Position numbers and translations under genes: made by a program. From contig CM040092.1 of assembly GCA_022496805.1 (NCBI GenBank), positions 21,222,113 through 21,286,112 of the forward strand: a stretch of 64,000 nt of DNA, read 5' to 3'. The stretch comes from Pohlia nutans. Taxonomy: Eukaryota; Streptophyta; Bryopsida; Bryales; Mniaceae. The notes beneath the pieces were generated by a model. It was not told where the DNA came from, did no database searches, and saw only the letters and a list, made by a program, of their open reading frames with translations. Positions 1 through 13,099 of this stretch are shown piece by piece; positions within the stretch are counted from its first letter, which is position 1, and each line of letters opens with the position of its first letter.

Positions 1-838
1 TTACAGCTACCCCTTGTTAGTAAATCTTGAATATCTTTTTTTTATCAATCTTCTGGCCTTGGAATTTGGTACACATGTTGTCAACATAACAATGATTTTG
101 TGTCTAAAATTTCATGTATAAATAACAATTTTCCAGCGCTCGAGAGGGTGTCAAAGTTGGCAACAGTGTGGGCACTATCCCTAAAATTGCACAAGGTGCC
201 AATTTCGGTGTCACCCCACTGTACTATTAGTCTAAAATTTTCAAATAAGAGCATGCGCAACCTACAATTGCATGAACCTAACTCTAGAAACTAGATGAAA
301 CATGCTTGTATTTAATGTTGTTTTTGCAAGGCATGTGAGAGAGCCACAAAATATGAACCGCCTCCATAGTCCCTCTATAGCTGATTCAAGGAAGGGCTCG
401 GTATCCTAGATTGATGAACAATAATGATTACCCATGTATAGTGATTGACATTGGTTCACGCACTGTATAGAGGGTGATTATAGCGGTTCAAGGGTGTGGA
501 GACGATAGCTTGTTGACACCAAATCTTGGATGTGATTATAGTGATCAAGCCCATGCTCTAATGCTTTTGCAACATTTGCAACTTTGGTTGTCCCTACTGT
601 ACACCTTCACAAGATATACTCACAGAATGCTCCTTTCAGAATGCTATTTTCTGCAAGCTTGTTTATTCAGAATTGCTATTTTCCATGGTAAATGGTACCC
701 ACAGTCAATGGACATACCAAAAAATTGTTGAACTGTGCAATCGGTTACAAAATCCTCAGGAAAAGAGACAGATTACAACAAGCAATTCAGTTCTGGCAAC
801 AAAAAAGGTGAGATGCCATGATAAGGAACTGCAGAGGC
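1..838. other. 3' flank of NAGLU, no gene seen
   Basis: This stretch lies downstream of the NAGLU stop codon (NAGLU is on the minus strand) and should hold its 3' UTR and polyadenylation region. Short open frames occur on both strands, but none has family features or a plausible exon structure. No repeat shared with the rest of the window was noticed. Confidence 0.5.
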
Positions 839-3800
839 CTACAGTACCATTGCAGATGTCCGAGTATCTACAATGAGGTCTGCATACTTCTCATACAGCG
901 TCATGGCAATGTCCAATGCATCACCTGTAGCTGCTGTAGGATACAAGTTTGATGCCGTCTGCCAATTATTTGTCAATGCAATCCAATCTCGTCTCCATTC
1001 TTGAAACGCAAAGGATGTGTTGCCATGGAGTGACTGCTTCAAGTACTTGAGATAGATTGCAGCTCTTGGAAGGTAGTAGTCACGAGTCACACCACTCCAC
1101 ATCTTGTTTCCTGTAGTTACACATATCCATTGTCAGAGAAGCTCATGTTTCTGAATGACTGGTGTGGTCTGGTCTATCCATACAAAGATGGGAGAAAGTG
1201 CTTACATCTACACTAAAATTGTGATTTACTATCAAGTGAGAATTGATGTTTTTTACCACAGTTCGTTCAAAGGTGAGGAGAAATAGTGTCCCTACAGTAC
1301 ATAGGAGTTTTTCACTTGTCATTCCCACTTCCATTGAGAATGCCATGTTTCTTCCAGGTAATAAGAGTGACATGAGTTGGCATGCCATGTTTATTATAAA
1401 GTTGCCATTCACTATTGGAACACTACATCCAGAAGGTTTACTTTATCATTTAAAAATTTACAGTAAAAAGTTTTTTACAAGCAATACTTACCATAATCAT
1501 GAAGCGGGCTTGGCTTTTCAGGAGTATTGTCAAACCACATTGTGATCTGTGTCCTCGCATTCCACTCATACTGCCACACCAAGCATATGTATTAGATGAA
1601 TAACATTAGTTATTTGACAGTTTGTGATAGTCAGGCAATAAGATAGTGTTCAAGGGCTTACAGAACGTTATACTTCATATCAGGCAATTAAACAAACGCC
1701 AGGTTCAATACGAGAATCGACACTGCCTGAATCCGCATCTCATAAAGCTGAAATAATGATAACCCTGGGAGAACTGATTATTAGTATCTCTCTCGTCTTT
1801 AGAAACCAAAAATAATTAATACCATATTATGATGTACGAGTGTTAATTAAAGGATGACCTCTTAGACTTACGAGCTTCTTTTCATCGTCGGTCGTTGCAA
1901 GGGCCTTGGCACTTTCTAGCCAGGGTCCTAGTAAAAACTCTTCACTGGCACTCAGTAACTCATCCATGTCCGAGAGAAGCTCCAAAAGCCGACGGCTTGC
2001 ACTCTCCACTTTGTCCACGTTGGAACGCTCATACTCTTCCATAACCTCGGAGTGAAGTTGATTGGCCAGCTTTGACAACACTTGCCGTGTCAGATCCACA
2101 ACGTCATACCTGCCACGTCAACACTAGATTAGACTAACTACAGGAGAATTCTTTACCAGCCTTTATACACGAAACCAGCAATACAAAAAACATTGCTTGT
2201 GGAGAACAACATATAAAAGTAGTATCATTTGGATGACTGTTTCTCCACATATCGATAGAAAGAACGGAAAGACTTCTGATAGGAAGTTTAACCTGTAAGG
2301 CTTGCTAAAGCCCAATGCATCAGCTGAGGCAAGAAGATACTGCAAAGCCAGAGAGGCGTCTTGTGGAGAGTACCACATGTGTTGAGGATGAGTAAGAAGT
2401 TGTTGTCTTACTGACAGATGAGACTGGCTGAAAATACCCCTCTCTCCTAATGGCTTTTGAGGGTAAGACACAAGTTGTTTGGGACTATAATCAGGGAATT
2501 CAACTATGACATCTCCATTATGGTCCTGCCAGAATCATAAAAAAGGATAGAAAAGAGACATGAGCACTTCGGACACACATGGCATGCTAGTCTGTAACTG
2601 CTATTTTGGTGGAATGCATCGCAGCAATCAAGAGCACAGAAAAAGGATCAGCAAACAAACTTAAAAAGCAGGAAAGAGACAGAGTGATTCAGAAGCTTAC
2701 TGCAATTCCGTCGGAGCAATTATAGATAGACTGGTGTAAAATCTTCCATGCAATTCGTGCACCATCTGTTGCTTCTCCATATCGTCTCCTTGCATATGTC
2801 TCAATCCAGTCCTACACAGCCTACAAGCCTAAGAATGTATATGTAGATGTACTGTTCTCAAAGCATACATAGTTTTCCATACCATGAGAAGTAGGCCATT
2901 AGGTGTCGTCTTCTCCCAGATTTAGTGCCACACTTCATGAGTTCCAGTAGTAGAAGAATATGACACTGTTATGCAAAACTCTGATCCTACAGTAAGGGAA
3001 CTATCCAAAACTTCATTATTCTATTATCTCCCCTCTCTAGTGTTGGCCATGCAAAATTCCATAGAGTTGCGGATATTGAGGGACTTGAGGATATTGACTG
3101 ACCTCAACGTTGAGAGTTGCATTATGGAATGCCATTTCGGCCATGAGGTCATATACAACTGGGTTCTGCTCAATGCCTTCCATACACATGCCCACGCCCA
3201 CCTGGATAGGGAACCCACAACCCACAATGACGAGAGGCAGTGATAACAAGTCATTATCAATTCCTAACTTCTAAGGCCCTTTAGATCGAAGCAACAACAA
3301 GAAATCCTACACCTCGATCTTTTTTATGTGTTTTACCTCATTTTGTTCATTGTCCAAGTAACAAAAATGAGCATGAAGAGGTGGCACTTACATGGCTTCT
3401 ATCAGTCATAATATTATTTTTTGAGATAACAAGGACTTTTACCGCACCCCTAGTTGCAGATGATGGCGCAATCTAAAGTAGCCCTTACAACTCGCCTATG
3501 ACAGCCTATAAAAACTATGGAGAGAAAAAGTCAACTCCTGAATATAACAAGGGTACGCCTGTACCAAGTGTGGCTGCTGGGATTCGAGCCCAGGTCTCCA
3601 CGGCCACAACGTGGAATACTCACCACTAAACTACAGCCACTTGTTGATGACCCTAAAGTTGAGAACCAAGTACTAATCCCTTTAGTACCCGTAGAAAGGA
3701 GTTACGGACCAGTAAACAGCAGGAAATGTTAGCATGGTACAGTATACTTACCATGGTAGAGTCGGGGTTAGTTGCTGCCTCAATTGGTCCAGACCCCAAC

Positions 3801-6800
3801 ACGTCCAAACTCCCATACATCTCCAGGTTACCACCGAAATTGTGCAGCATACACCTGCGTTTGCATGAGTCAATAAAAACTGCTATACTTTGGCTTTGCA
3901 CACTAATTCTACATTTGTAATGTGGGAGTGAAGAACCCTGGCGTCCATGGGAAGGTTTGACTTTGCTCCTTTTATTGTCTCTGCTCCACAAGGGAGATAC
4001 TAAGAAAACGCTTCGTTTTTCAGGAGTTACACGACTGAACAATAAAAACAAGCCGTAAAGGTAAATCTGGGGTAAACACTAAGGCAGTGACTACGCGACT
4101 AGCCGCTTGTTCATTCTAGTTAAGAATATTTTATCAATCCTGAGTTCTAAAGATATAATACTTGCTGCTTATACTGTCATGTTTGAGTGTTCGAATGTCA
4201 CTTACCAGATATACGGGATGCCATAGAAATGATCTGACCGCAACCATATGGGTTTTACATCTGCGAAAAGGTCCAGTACTACCATTTTCCCAACCGGAAC
4301 TGAATGTAGCAGAGCCTGGAGTAGGAGGCATGAATGCCGAATGTCAGAGAAATACAACTAATACGGGAACTCTGTTGCAATCAGATATATAACACAGAAG
4401 CACGGTTGGTAACAGAAATTATAACCTTCATCTGTGGAGGCTTCCAAAATATATCATCCGAAGCAAACAACCAGCCCTGGTCAAGTAAAATTCAGAATCA
4501 GTGGAAATTAAAAAAGCATCACGAATGAGAATTGAACACATTTAACGATGAAAACTTGATTGATCAGATCGACTGAGACCATAATGCTTTAGTTCTTATC
4601 GGGTTGTAAATATACTCAGAATCGGCTGTGAGCGTTTGCAAGTTCACCGACAATTCCAAAGTATACGACTTAAGATAGTAAGAAGGGGGATTGGGATTGC
4701 CTGCATGAGCCAGATAGCGTCTTCGTCAGCAGCATTCATGGCTTTATACACGATTGCACCAAGAGCTGAGATGTAGGACGGGTCATCTGTTGGTGGCTGA
4801 TTCTCATTGAACGTATCACTGCACAAAGGATGGTTCATTTCAATTCTATATTCGAAATAAGGTAAAGTCAAACGATGGGAAAATTAGCTAATTGGTCGGA
4901 GAATAAGGTAAACAACTGATTTTAGTGTTGTTCATCAGATTCAAATGTGTGACCATTTTAATTAGAAATTCTGTGAAATCAGTAGAGCTTACCAGTTATA
5001 GATATGTTGAGTTCCACCATACTCTGCAACAATCATTGTAAGCCAGGTCAACGCTTAAGGGGCTAAAAGCTCTTCCACTCTAAACCATCATCGACCAAAA
5101 TATAAAAATTTGAGAGAAAACTGCCATGTGAAACATTCGAAAAGTCCAGTACAAGCAGAGCACATGGGGAAAGAAAAGTTCGGTGGTAGACTATATGAAC
5201 AGAAGCATTGTGAACCTTTGATCTGTTGGAGGATAAAAGCCTTCCCGATATCCACAAACAACGGGTCGTTGGGGTCCAAGAGGAAAGTACAGCAATATCG
5301 CATATCACCATTAACTGTGTTCCTGTTTAGATACCAGTTCTGTGTTAGAGTTTTCTTCTAAGATCTTACCACATGCTTAGAAATCATCGCATGCTTCACG
5401 TTCTATAACTATGACAAAAAATTTGAGCATCAGATTCACATGTGAAAAACATGTGACCAGCTAGTGAAAAATTCAATTATGTCCTAAACCCCAGTACATG
5501 AGGCAACTACTCAAAGGACACCGTGACATGGGTCTTAATTGAAAAACGTAGATTTGGGAAGAAATGGAAGGAGTCCAAACCATTCTCCTAGACGAGTGAC
5601 TTTTGCAGAAGGGTATTTCTTAGTAATGGCAGCGGGAACGTTACCCCCAAATGCTGGCAGAACTGCAGTATAATTGAGAAACATATCTAAGGTGAATATG
5701 CCAGATAATGCAGTCCTAATCAAAAGTCTTACATGAAAGCAGTCAGACAATTATTTGTGGCAGAAACACTAATATGATAGCTGTAAAAATGATGGCGCAA
5801 AAGGTCTATGAGGCTGCAACAAGAAATATGGAAAAAACACAACTTACCTGGTGTCATCCCAAGCTCTCGCATCCGTGCCAAAATTTTGATTTGTAGCTGC
5901 AACTGTTGGTCAAGCCATGTCTGTGGTAATGGGCCTCCCCATCTGCCAAGCATACACTATTTCTGTAAATTTAAACTTTAAAAAAATACAACAGAACTAA
6001 GTCTAACTCTTCAATAAACGCTGGTGTTGCTATACCATAAATCAAAGCAAGACAAGCTGACTTTGTGCAATCCACAACTGGTCATTGCCAAAAAAATGAG
6101 CATAATAACAGTAGTCACCAACCAGCAGGAAAAAATGGTGACAATAAGGCGAAGTCTTACCTTTTCAAATTACCCATTCGAGCCCACGCAAGAAAAGCTG
6201 GTCCACCAAAGTAGTCATCCAATTCAGCCTTGGTTAGGTTGAAGGCTTCACTCTGTCGACAATATCCGCACCACTTAATTCATAGTGACTAACAAGTCCA
6301 TGGCCATGGGCTTGCTGGGTTACTATTCCAGCCTGATATATCCAAAAATCATGGCCATATACCTACTTACAGCTTCTGGGAATGATTCTCAAGGTGATTG
6401 ATTCTCCATAAGACTAAGAAAAAGATCTCCAAAAGTTTGCAAAAGGGAATCAATCATATTGTTGGCTCTAATATGAGCATAATCAGCAGAAACACCTAAC
6501 AGGACAAAACGACTGACAGCTCTCCACTTTGCTTCGTTTCAGCTTATAAACTTTTAGAAATATTAGAGCAGTGGATGACATAGCGTATCTGCCTCAGACA
6601 GCACTCAGAAAGCAAGTGGAAACATGTGTAACCAGATTGCAAACATTGTCAAAAATCCAACACACCTGAAAGACCTTCTGCCATATAGCCTCTTGCCCTG
6701 TAAATGCCAGGGGTAAATTGATCCCTTGCAAGGCCATCCAGTCTATCTCTTTCTCCCATCGCTCCCATGTCCACCAGACATAGGAATCTGCAGTAAGAAC

Positions 6801-8408
6801 CATTATTGAGGGAATCAGAAACCTCCCAAGGTACACGAACTGAATAAATTCTACTCCTCTTCGTATGTTATGCATCATTAAACACTGCGGTGTTTTCAGT
6901 TAAGAACACCGCAAGTACGCTCATCTCTAGTGCCAAAACTTCCAACTCTCATACAGAACTTCATCCCAAAAAGAAAAACTACGCTCCAACATTCCTCGAT
7001 TACAATGGTAAAAGTTATCAGAATTCAAACAATGACCCCATTTGTACCGGAAACATACAACTGGATGTGACGACGTTTTGGTAGTAGTTCCATTCAACAG
7101 GCCGTTGAATTGTCAGTGTGTCATGTTGCACTCGTGGAAGAAACCCAGGCCTAGGTACCGTATGGAGCTGAGCTCCACCGGTCTTGTCCCACGAAATGTG
7201 CACACCACACCAGTGTTTCAAGTACCAGTGCAGACCAGCACAGAGCTCTACCGCTGTTGTTCCCAATATCCTGCATTCGCTTCGTTAGCACACAACACAA
7301 AACGTTGGACTAAAAATGCACTAAGAAGGATCACAGGAGCATACGTTTACCTACAAGAAATTGACATGAGTTTGTCAAGTGGATAAAATAACTGAATCAG
7401 GATATGACAAGGTTTTTCTCCAGTTATTGAGGAAGTAGCAGAAATTTCAGATTCGTTCCATATGTTTGGCTCAACTTAATAGACCACTGTGGTCACTTGG
7501 GAGCATAGATTCAACTAGGTCTAGTTGAAAACTCATTGCCAAGCAGAGACTCGGATCTTTCTCAAGGAAAATTTTCAACCCATTCAGTTGGCTATCACAT
7601 CCACATGAGATTATCACGTAATAATGCACCTAAAAATAATAAAGCTATGATATGCAAAAATGTGAAAGCACCTACACCTATACCAGAGAGTAGACTCGGG
7701 ATGGGAAAAGACCTTATTTCAGGCGCTCCTTCGAGCAATCCTGCAGACGGGTGGTTTTGGATTTGGAAACACGACTTTCCTCCACAATTCTCCTGTTACA
7801 ACACCATGATTGAAAATACTTGTCAATACACACACTTACAGCACTACTAAACTCATATGATAATCATCACATGCCAACTATCAAAAACTGGACATACAAA
7901 GCGTGTGGTAGGATCTGGCAAGCCTAGCGGGAGCAATTTGGACACCCGCTGAGACACTGACAATTCAACGGCCTGTTGAATTGCCACTGGTAGAGGCAAT
8001 GTCATTTGTCCAAAATAAGCGCAACATATCTAACTTTTGCTCAAAAAATCAAGTAGATATGTCACTAAGAATTGGCAATAAAAACAGGCCAAAGCACCAT
8101 GGACAATCCACCAGCAAATGTTGTCATGAGAATACGATAATTCACCCCAAGACGAGACTAGAAACTCCAATGATAATACTCGCAAAGCTTACCTTCATGA
8201 TGACACGAAACTCAAAACTTGAAACATGGTTTGGGAGCAACCGTGCAAGGACATTCTGTGCAGCGTGCTCTTGAATTAATGCTGACGCCCTTTCTGAATC
8301 TATCTTGTTCAGAACTGCCTCATACTCCGCGACAAAGCACTCGGAGCGGGTCACTAGAAACAAAAGACAGAAGACGAACCACATCTTCACCATCACAAAG
8401 ACTGCCAT
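839..8408 (-). CDS. NAGLU: alpha-N-acetylglucosaminidase (NAGLU family, GH89), 19 exons, complete
   Basis: Glycoside hydrolase removing terminal alpha-linked N-acetylglucosamine; plant members are secreted or vacuolar. Coding exons (read high to low): 8193-8408, 7713-7792, 7059-7270, 6666-6787, 6161-6252, 5848-5942, 5581-5662, 5216-5322, 4993-5023, 4701-4818, 4426-4476, 4206-4315, 3752-3854, 3103-3201, 2701-2811, 2293-2525, 1872-2109, 1492-1570, 839-1110. They sum to 2451 bp, 816 aa plus TAG, the usual family length. The N-terminus is a signal peptide ([19 protein letters not shown]). The core [20 protein letters not shown] is diagnostic. The two carboxylates matching the human catalytic glutamates are E351 (in TFNENQPP) and E481 (in [17 protein letters not shown]). 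All introns are GT-AG except intron 10, which has a GC donor. Exon 9 is only 31 bp. Phases agree at every junction. Introns carry a tRNA-His gene and a short repeat. Boundaries were inferred by eye from family similarity. Confidence 0.95.
3569..3640 (-). tRNA. trnH-GUG: tRNA-His (anticodon GTG) inside NAGLU intron 13
   Basis: On the minus strand the 71 nt from 3640 to 3570 fold as a complete tRNA: acceptor stem GTGGCTG with CAGCCAC, anticodon stem CCACG/CGTGG around loop TTGTGGC, and T-arm CTGGG/CCCAG. The discriminator base (3569) is A. The anticodon is GTG, so histidine; the internal A and B boxes are intact (the B box is of GGCTCGAATCC type). A run of five T residues (minus strand, 3529-3525) follows about 40 nt downstream as a likely Pol III terminator. 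No CCA is encoded, as expected for a eukaryotic nuclear tRNA. The gene lies in the same direction as NAGLU, within the 550-bp intron between exons 13 and 14. Confidence 0.93.
3977..4111 (-). repeat. 135-bp repeat copy, NAGLU intron 12 (pair with 59181-59316)
   Basis: Read on the minus strand, this stretch runs from AACAAGCGGCTAGTCGCGTA to GCAGAGAC. It aligns over its whole length with the plus strand at 59181-59316, with scattered substitutions and small gaps. The ends of the 59-kb copy contain AGTCTCTGCC and GGCAGAGAC, a possible short terminal inverted repeat. No tRNA-like B box or poly(A) tail is evident, so SINE or MITE cannot be decided. Confidence 0.7.
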
Positions 8409-9767
8409 TCTGAGAGGAGCAAAATTTCAATACAGTGCGTGCTCCAGCGTCCTCATGATAATCTGGACTCTTTTCCTGCAAAATTTGGAAAAACAAACAA
8501 GAATCCGCACCATTTCAAAACAGAGGTGTCATAGTTCAAGACTTGTACTCAGCGATCTGAAATCTCTGAAGGAGGCTAGTACCATAGTGCATTGGCTGGC
8601 CTGGCAATTGGCTGCCTAATAACTAATTAACTCGCTAAATTTAGTTTCTACATTTAACCAAAAAAATCATAAAATCTCCAATAAGAATTTCATAAATATT
8701 CAGCACTTTCAAAAATGGATTAATTTGTGCCAAATCAGCCAAGATACATCGAGATAAGATTCTGGCTCAGAATCGCGATGGAATGACGGAATTGCGTAGC
8801 GCAAACTCTAACAAACCCTAATTTGCGATGAAAAGCTTCCAAAATAAGATTGCTGTCATATCCATGAGCTACAAGGTTGACCATTAACCTAGATCATCCG
8901 AATAAGCTCCATAGCCCTAGCTGAAAAACCGACATTCTTGAAGCTCTTCCAGAATCAAAATTCATATTCCAGAAAAGCATTGAAACCCGGAATTTCCATT
9001 ATTTTTCTGTAGATTATCTTTGAGCTCGCCGTTAATGATGTGTACATTTGAAAGGCTACCACGAAACATCCGCTAAATCTTCGATCGGTGCAAAGAAAAC
9101 GGATGCTTTCCTATTCCAAGGGCCTCATGACAAAGTGCAATTCCCAAATTGCGACACTCGACGTGTTGAATGAGAAGAAATTACGCACCTTCACAATTGC
9201 AAAAAGATCGGCGACGGAATCCTTGCAGAGAGCTGTAGAAGCTCGGATCCTTCACGGCGAAGTGGAATTCGCATTCACAGCGCCAAGAGGCCCAAGACCA
9301 GCTATCTCACGGTAATAGGCTATGACCGTTTCCCACGGGAATAGGGGCCAATCTCCTCGCCCGTTCTGTCCGGAATTTCGTCGAAGCCTCACTAAATTAG
9401 ATTTTGTCCTACCAAAATGTTTGTAGCATACTAGAGCAGAGAGAGGGAATACCGTTTTGAATGTAGTTCTTACTTCACTTCCAAATAGAAATGAAGACCA
9501 TATGGCATTTCCTCATGAATCCTGCAATTTATGGTATGCCATAGTATTCCTTCATAAGTTAGAAGAGAGGATCCAATTGAAGATTCTCTTAGAATGCTCT
9601 TTGACAAAGGGTACTCCCTTTCTCTATTCTAGTATGCTATGTTGCCTTTTGAGAGAGTTTACTTTAATTCTATTTAAGAGTGGGCGTTTATTAACAGCCT
9701 CTTTGTTTACGGCCCTATGATACTAGGCATAGGACAATGAGAGTGAAGCAAAAACTACATACACTTG
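8409..9767. other. NAGLU upstream region, no gene recognised
   Basis: This region is 5' of NAGLU (which reads away to the left) and must contain its promoter and 5' UTR; no TATA box could be assigned with confidence. Open frames at 9088-9315 and 9457-9720 on the plus strand have no recognisable domain. Sequence around 9430-9720 looks repetitive in style but no second copy was recognised in the window. Confidence 0.4.
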
Positions 9768-10540
9768 TTAACCCCTAACTGCCTGAGCGACCAAATATGG
9801 TCGCCTGAAAATTTCAGCTCAAATCTGTGAGGGCAGTATAATTCTCCTGACCGATTTAAAAAAATTTACGGGCAGTACTACGAGTTAAATTATAGAATTT
9901 TTTATTTTCAACCAAAAAAGGTAAATTTTTTAATTTAGGGAGAGACTCAAAGGCACTTATGTCTCAACCCCTAACTGCCTAACCGACCATATTTGGTCCA
10001 TTAAAATTTCAAAATTATCAAAATTTCAGCCAACTTTAAATGTCCATATCTTATGCAAAAATAACAATTTTTTAGCGTGATTTTTTTTCCCTTGTAGATA
10101 TTCAAATTGATCAACCTTTCCAAATAAAGACTTTAAAAAATATTTATTGATATCCTCTAAAGCCCTCAAAGTGACAGTATCTCAAACTGTCACAAATTTG
10201 AAAATTTCCTCAAAATGAAATCTTTAGGTTTTTTTATCAAATAAAATTAGCTCTAACATGAACAAGGTAACCACCATGTAAAACCAATGTTTTTGACCTA
10301 TCGTACTTGATTCGAAGACAAAATGACTAAAATGTGAATTTTTTATGAATTTTCAAAGATAACTCTTATAAATTTATTATTAAATAACTCATAGCATTTT
10401 TCCAAAATTAAATTGTATGGATGTTGTCTTATTGTTGTGCTCTACATATATTTAAGGTTTGTAAGTCATAAAAGTTGAGTACAATGAACATTATAACACG
10501 TTTAGTTTCTTAAGAAAACCCTTGGGCACTTAGGGGTTAA
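9768..10540. mobile_element. TTAA-bounded element(s), two left ends in tandem
   Basis: A left end TTAACCCCTAACTGCCTGAG starts at 9768, followed by an imperfect palindrome around GACCAAATATGGTC. A second, similar left end (CAACCCCTAACTGCC) starts near 9963 and again carries GACCATATTTGGTC. The block closes at 10525-10540 with GGGCACTTAGGGGTTAA, the inverted form of the ends. This looks like one element inserted in or beside a truncated relative. No coding capacity is seen. Confidence 0.6.
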
Positions 10541-11082
10541 CCTCTAATTGACCGAACGACCATTTTATGGTCATGTCTCCTTTTTCATGGGTTGCCTGGG
10601 ATGAAAAAAAATTATAAAAAGTAAAAAAAAGAAAATTCAAATAGGAAATCAAGTCTACTTTCCAACCCAATTTGAATCATGTCAATTTGAGTTGAACTCC
10701 ACAAAGGAGAATTTTCAAAATCAAAGACCTCAATATTGTCTTAGTGTTATAAAATTTACTATTCTTGGAAAAGTAATGATTTCTCTCCTTTGAAAAAAAT
10801 CTTTTTAAATTTTGAATATAATTCCTAAGTTTAACCAATCATACCAAATTTCAATTTCTAAAAATAAAATTTGTAACTTTGATAAAATTTTGAAGTTAAA
10901 TGCTTCTAAATTCATTACGTGAAGATCTAAAACTATTTTTGGAAATTTAACCGTACAAAAAATTTAAAAACATCATGCGTTTTCATTTTCTCTAGTGGAC
11001 CAAACTTCGTTAAAGATATAAAAGTCACATATTATAACACATCTACATTTTGTCCAACACCCCTCTGTCATTTAGGGGTTAA
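10537..11082. mobile_element. TTAA-bounded non-autonomous element, family C
   Basis: It starts at the TTAA (10537-10540) shared with the previous element (TTAACCTCTAATTGACCG) and ends with CTGTCATTTAGGGGTTAA at 11079-11082. Its interior (for example CAAGTCTACTTTCCAACCC and CTCAATATTGTCTTAGTG) recurs at 38.33-38.64 kb and 41.63-42.07 kb, which defines a family. It is about 546 bp with no open frame of note. Confidence 0.75.
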
Positions 11083-11238
11083 GGTAGACTTTGTGTTACT
11101 TAATATTTTTAATAAACCTTGCAAAACATGGCTTTTCTTTTTTCTCATATTTTGGGGTGGCAAAATAAAATTTATACAATGAAGTTAAATTTTACACATT
11201 CATCCATATTTTGGACATATAGTGATTTTAATTCAAGC

Positions 11239-12573
11239 TTAATCCTTTAACGTCCAGATCTACCACCGATTTCAAAGATGTGTTATAAAATGTTTGATGA
11301 ATCGAAAAATTGGAGTTGATATATAAATAAAAGTTGTAAATCTCAACGTGTAGATCACATCGGTGCGGTTGGATTTATCATGTTTTTTAGTAATAGTTTC
11401 AAATTAATTATGCAAGGTTTTCCTTTGAAATTCACTTTAAAATCTCAAATTAACAATCTTTTATTTAAAAATATATAACAATTTAGGAATAATATGCACT
11501 ATGAGATGGTATAATTTCCATTATCTGATTCTATTTATTTTGGAAAATCATTATTAACCCCTAAACGCCCGAGGGGGGTCCTCCACCCAAAACTGCCTCA
11601 TTTTGAACATTTTCGTTAATGATCTTTGAACGCTTTTCGAAACCATTTTTTCACATTCCAACCATAGGATCTTGTACTCCTAGGACTTATAAACCATCCT
11701 TCAAAATTTCTAAACATTTGACCGTACGGATGTCAAGACAATTGCAAATGAAGTTGAGATTTTGAAATTTCAAGCCTTGAAAAATCCGGGTAGCCTTGCT
11801 TTGATGGGCTCTTAAATCCAAAAAAAGAAGTTGAAATGATTTGCCATTTTTGACCATCCTCAAGATGAGGTAATTAACAAGATGTATGAATCAATTTTAT
11901 AAAATGTTTAATCCATTAGCATTTTTTCAAAGACCTTGTAATGAGTGGGGGGTATGAAGGGAAGCAAGAGATTTTGGCTAAATTAAATCATCCCTTCAAC
12001 TCTCCTCCAATTGAATGAGCCCACAACTCATGGCATCCAACCCATGTGGGCTGGTGTCAACTTCCTTTGAGGTGTTCAATGAATCTCATTGGCTTAAATT
12101 ATTTGGGAAGCCTACCCAAAGTGTTGAAGTTGCCTTTCAACATTGAGGTTTATCACTTTGAAAAATCCCCCTAAGTGAAGTTTTGATGAGATGGGATATA
12201 ATTCCAATTGCATTGAAAAAAGACTCGTTTACCTATGACATCATATTTTTTTTTAGTTTGAAATTTTTTTATTTTTTATTTTTTATTTTTTTGGGCATGA
12301 GCAGCTTAAGTAATGGCAGCGACCAAAAAATGGTCTCTTGGGACCTTAGAGGTTAAGGTCTCACTTTTTGAACTAAAAATGACGCTTGACATAAACCAAT
12401 TTTTTCAATTAAAAAAGAATCACAGTATCATATTTTGAAGATCCATATTGTACAAATAGTAGTCAACTAACACAAGAACCAAGGAAAATTTGGATGGATA
12501 AAAAACTGAATTGGATGTAGTTAAGAGAAGGCTTACAATCAGTTATACGGACGTAGGCGCGTCAAAGGGTTAA
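11239..12573. mobile_element. TTAA-bounded element, family D copy 1, split by a nested element
   Basis: The left end TTAATCCTTTAACGTCC begins at 11239. The right end GCGCGTCAAAGGGTTAA finishes at 12573. The interior (TGTTATAAAATGTTTGATG; later GGTCTCACTTTTTGAAC) matches family D copies at 19904-21553 and 57000-57546. A second TTAA element occupies 11554-12356, so the D sequence resumes at GGTCTCAC just after 12356. Confidence 0.75.
11554..12356. mobile_element. TTAA-bounded element, family E copy 1, nested in D copy 1
   Basis: It begins TTAACCCCTAAACGCCCGAG and ends GGGACCTTAGAGGTTAA, with TTAA on both sides. It shares interior landmarks with the element at 20128-21343 (for example GGATCTTGT and TTGACCGTACGGAT, variants in the other copy), so the two inserts are diverged homologues. 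It is 803 bp and non-coding. Confidence 0.75.
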
Positions 12574-13099
12574 TACTACTTTCATCCAAATATGACTTCA
12601 TCATTCAATTTTTAATAACCAATACCATACTCACCTATCAGGATCGGCAGCCCCTGCCGAATATTTAATTAAAGTGCCAAATTGATGTGAAGATTCTCTG
12701 AGATTCAGTTGAAGATTCTCTTTTCACCATAGAAAATACAATTTTTTGAAAAAACAATTTCCTGAAAATGTGGGCATTTGTTTTTATAAACATGTTGTGT
12801 TGACCGAGTACGGTACTTGGAGTTGACAAGGGGTTTTTTCATCCAAAAAATCTCTTATTTTTTTATACTTTGCTGCTTTCTGACGTGTGAATGCTTTGAA
12901 GAAAGACCCTGCTGCAGAGCATCTTATTTCTATTTTATTCTCTTGACTGAAGTTGACAAGTTACAACAGGATGATATGATGAAAGAGCAAATTAAATATA
13001 TATTCCATCCAAGTCAAAGGTCGTCAAAAGAAGAGAAAAAAGGCTGGGCGAAACTGAAAGCTGTTGTAGGTTTGTGAATGAATAGACATCATATTTTGA
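12574..13099. other. AT-rich intergenic sequence, no gene
   Basis: No coding sequence or repeat could be supported here. A short open frame at 12817-13077 lacks any recognisable domain and overlaps an unrelated frame on the other strand. Confidence 0.35.

Noticed and set aside
9088..9720. Open frames near 9.1-9.7 kb as a small gene
   Set aside because: No domain, no splice context and no supporting similarity; possibly repeat-derived.
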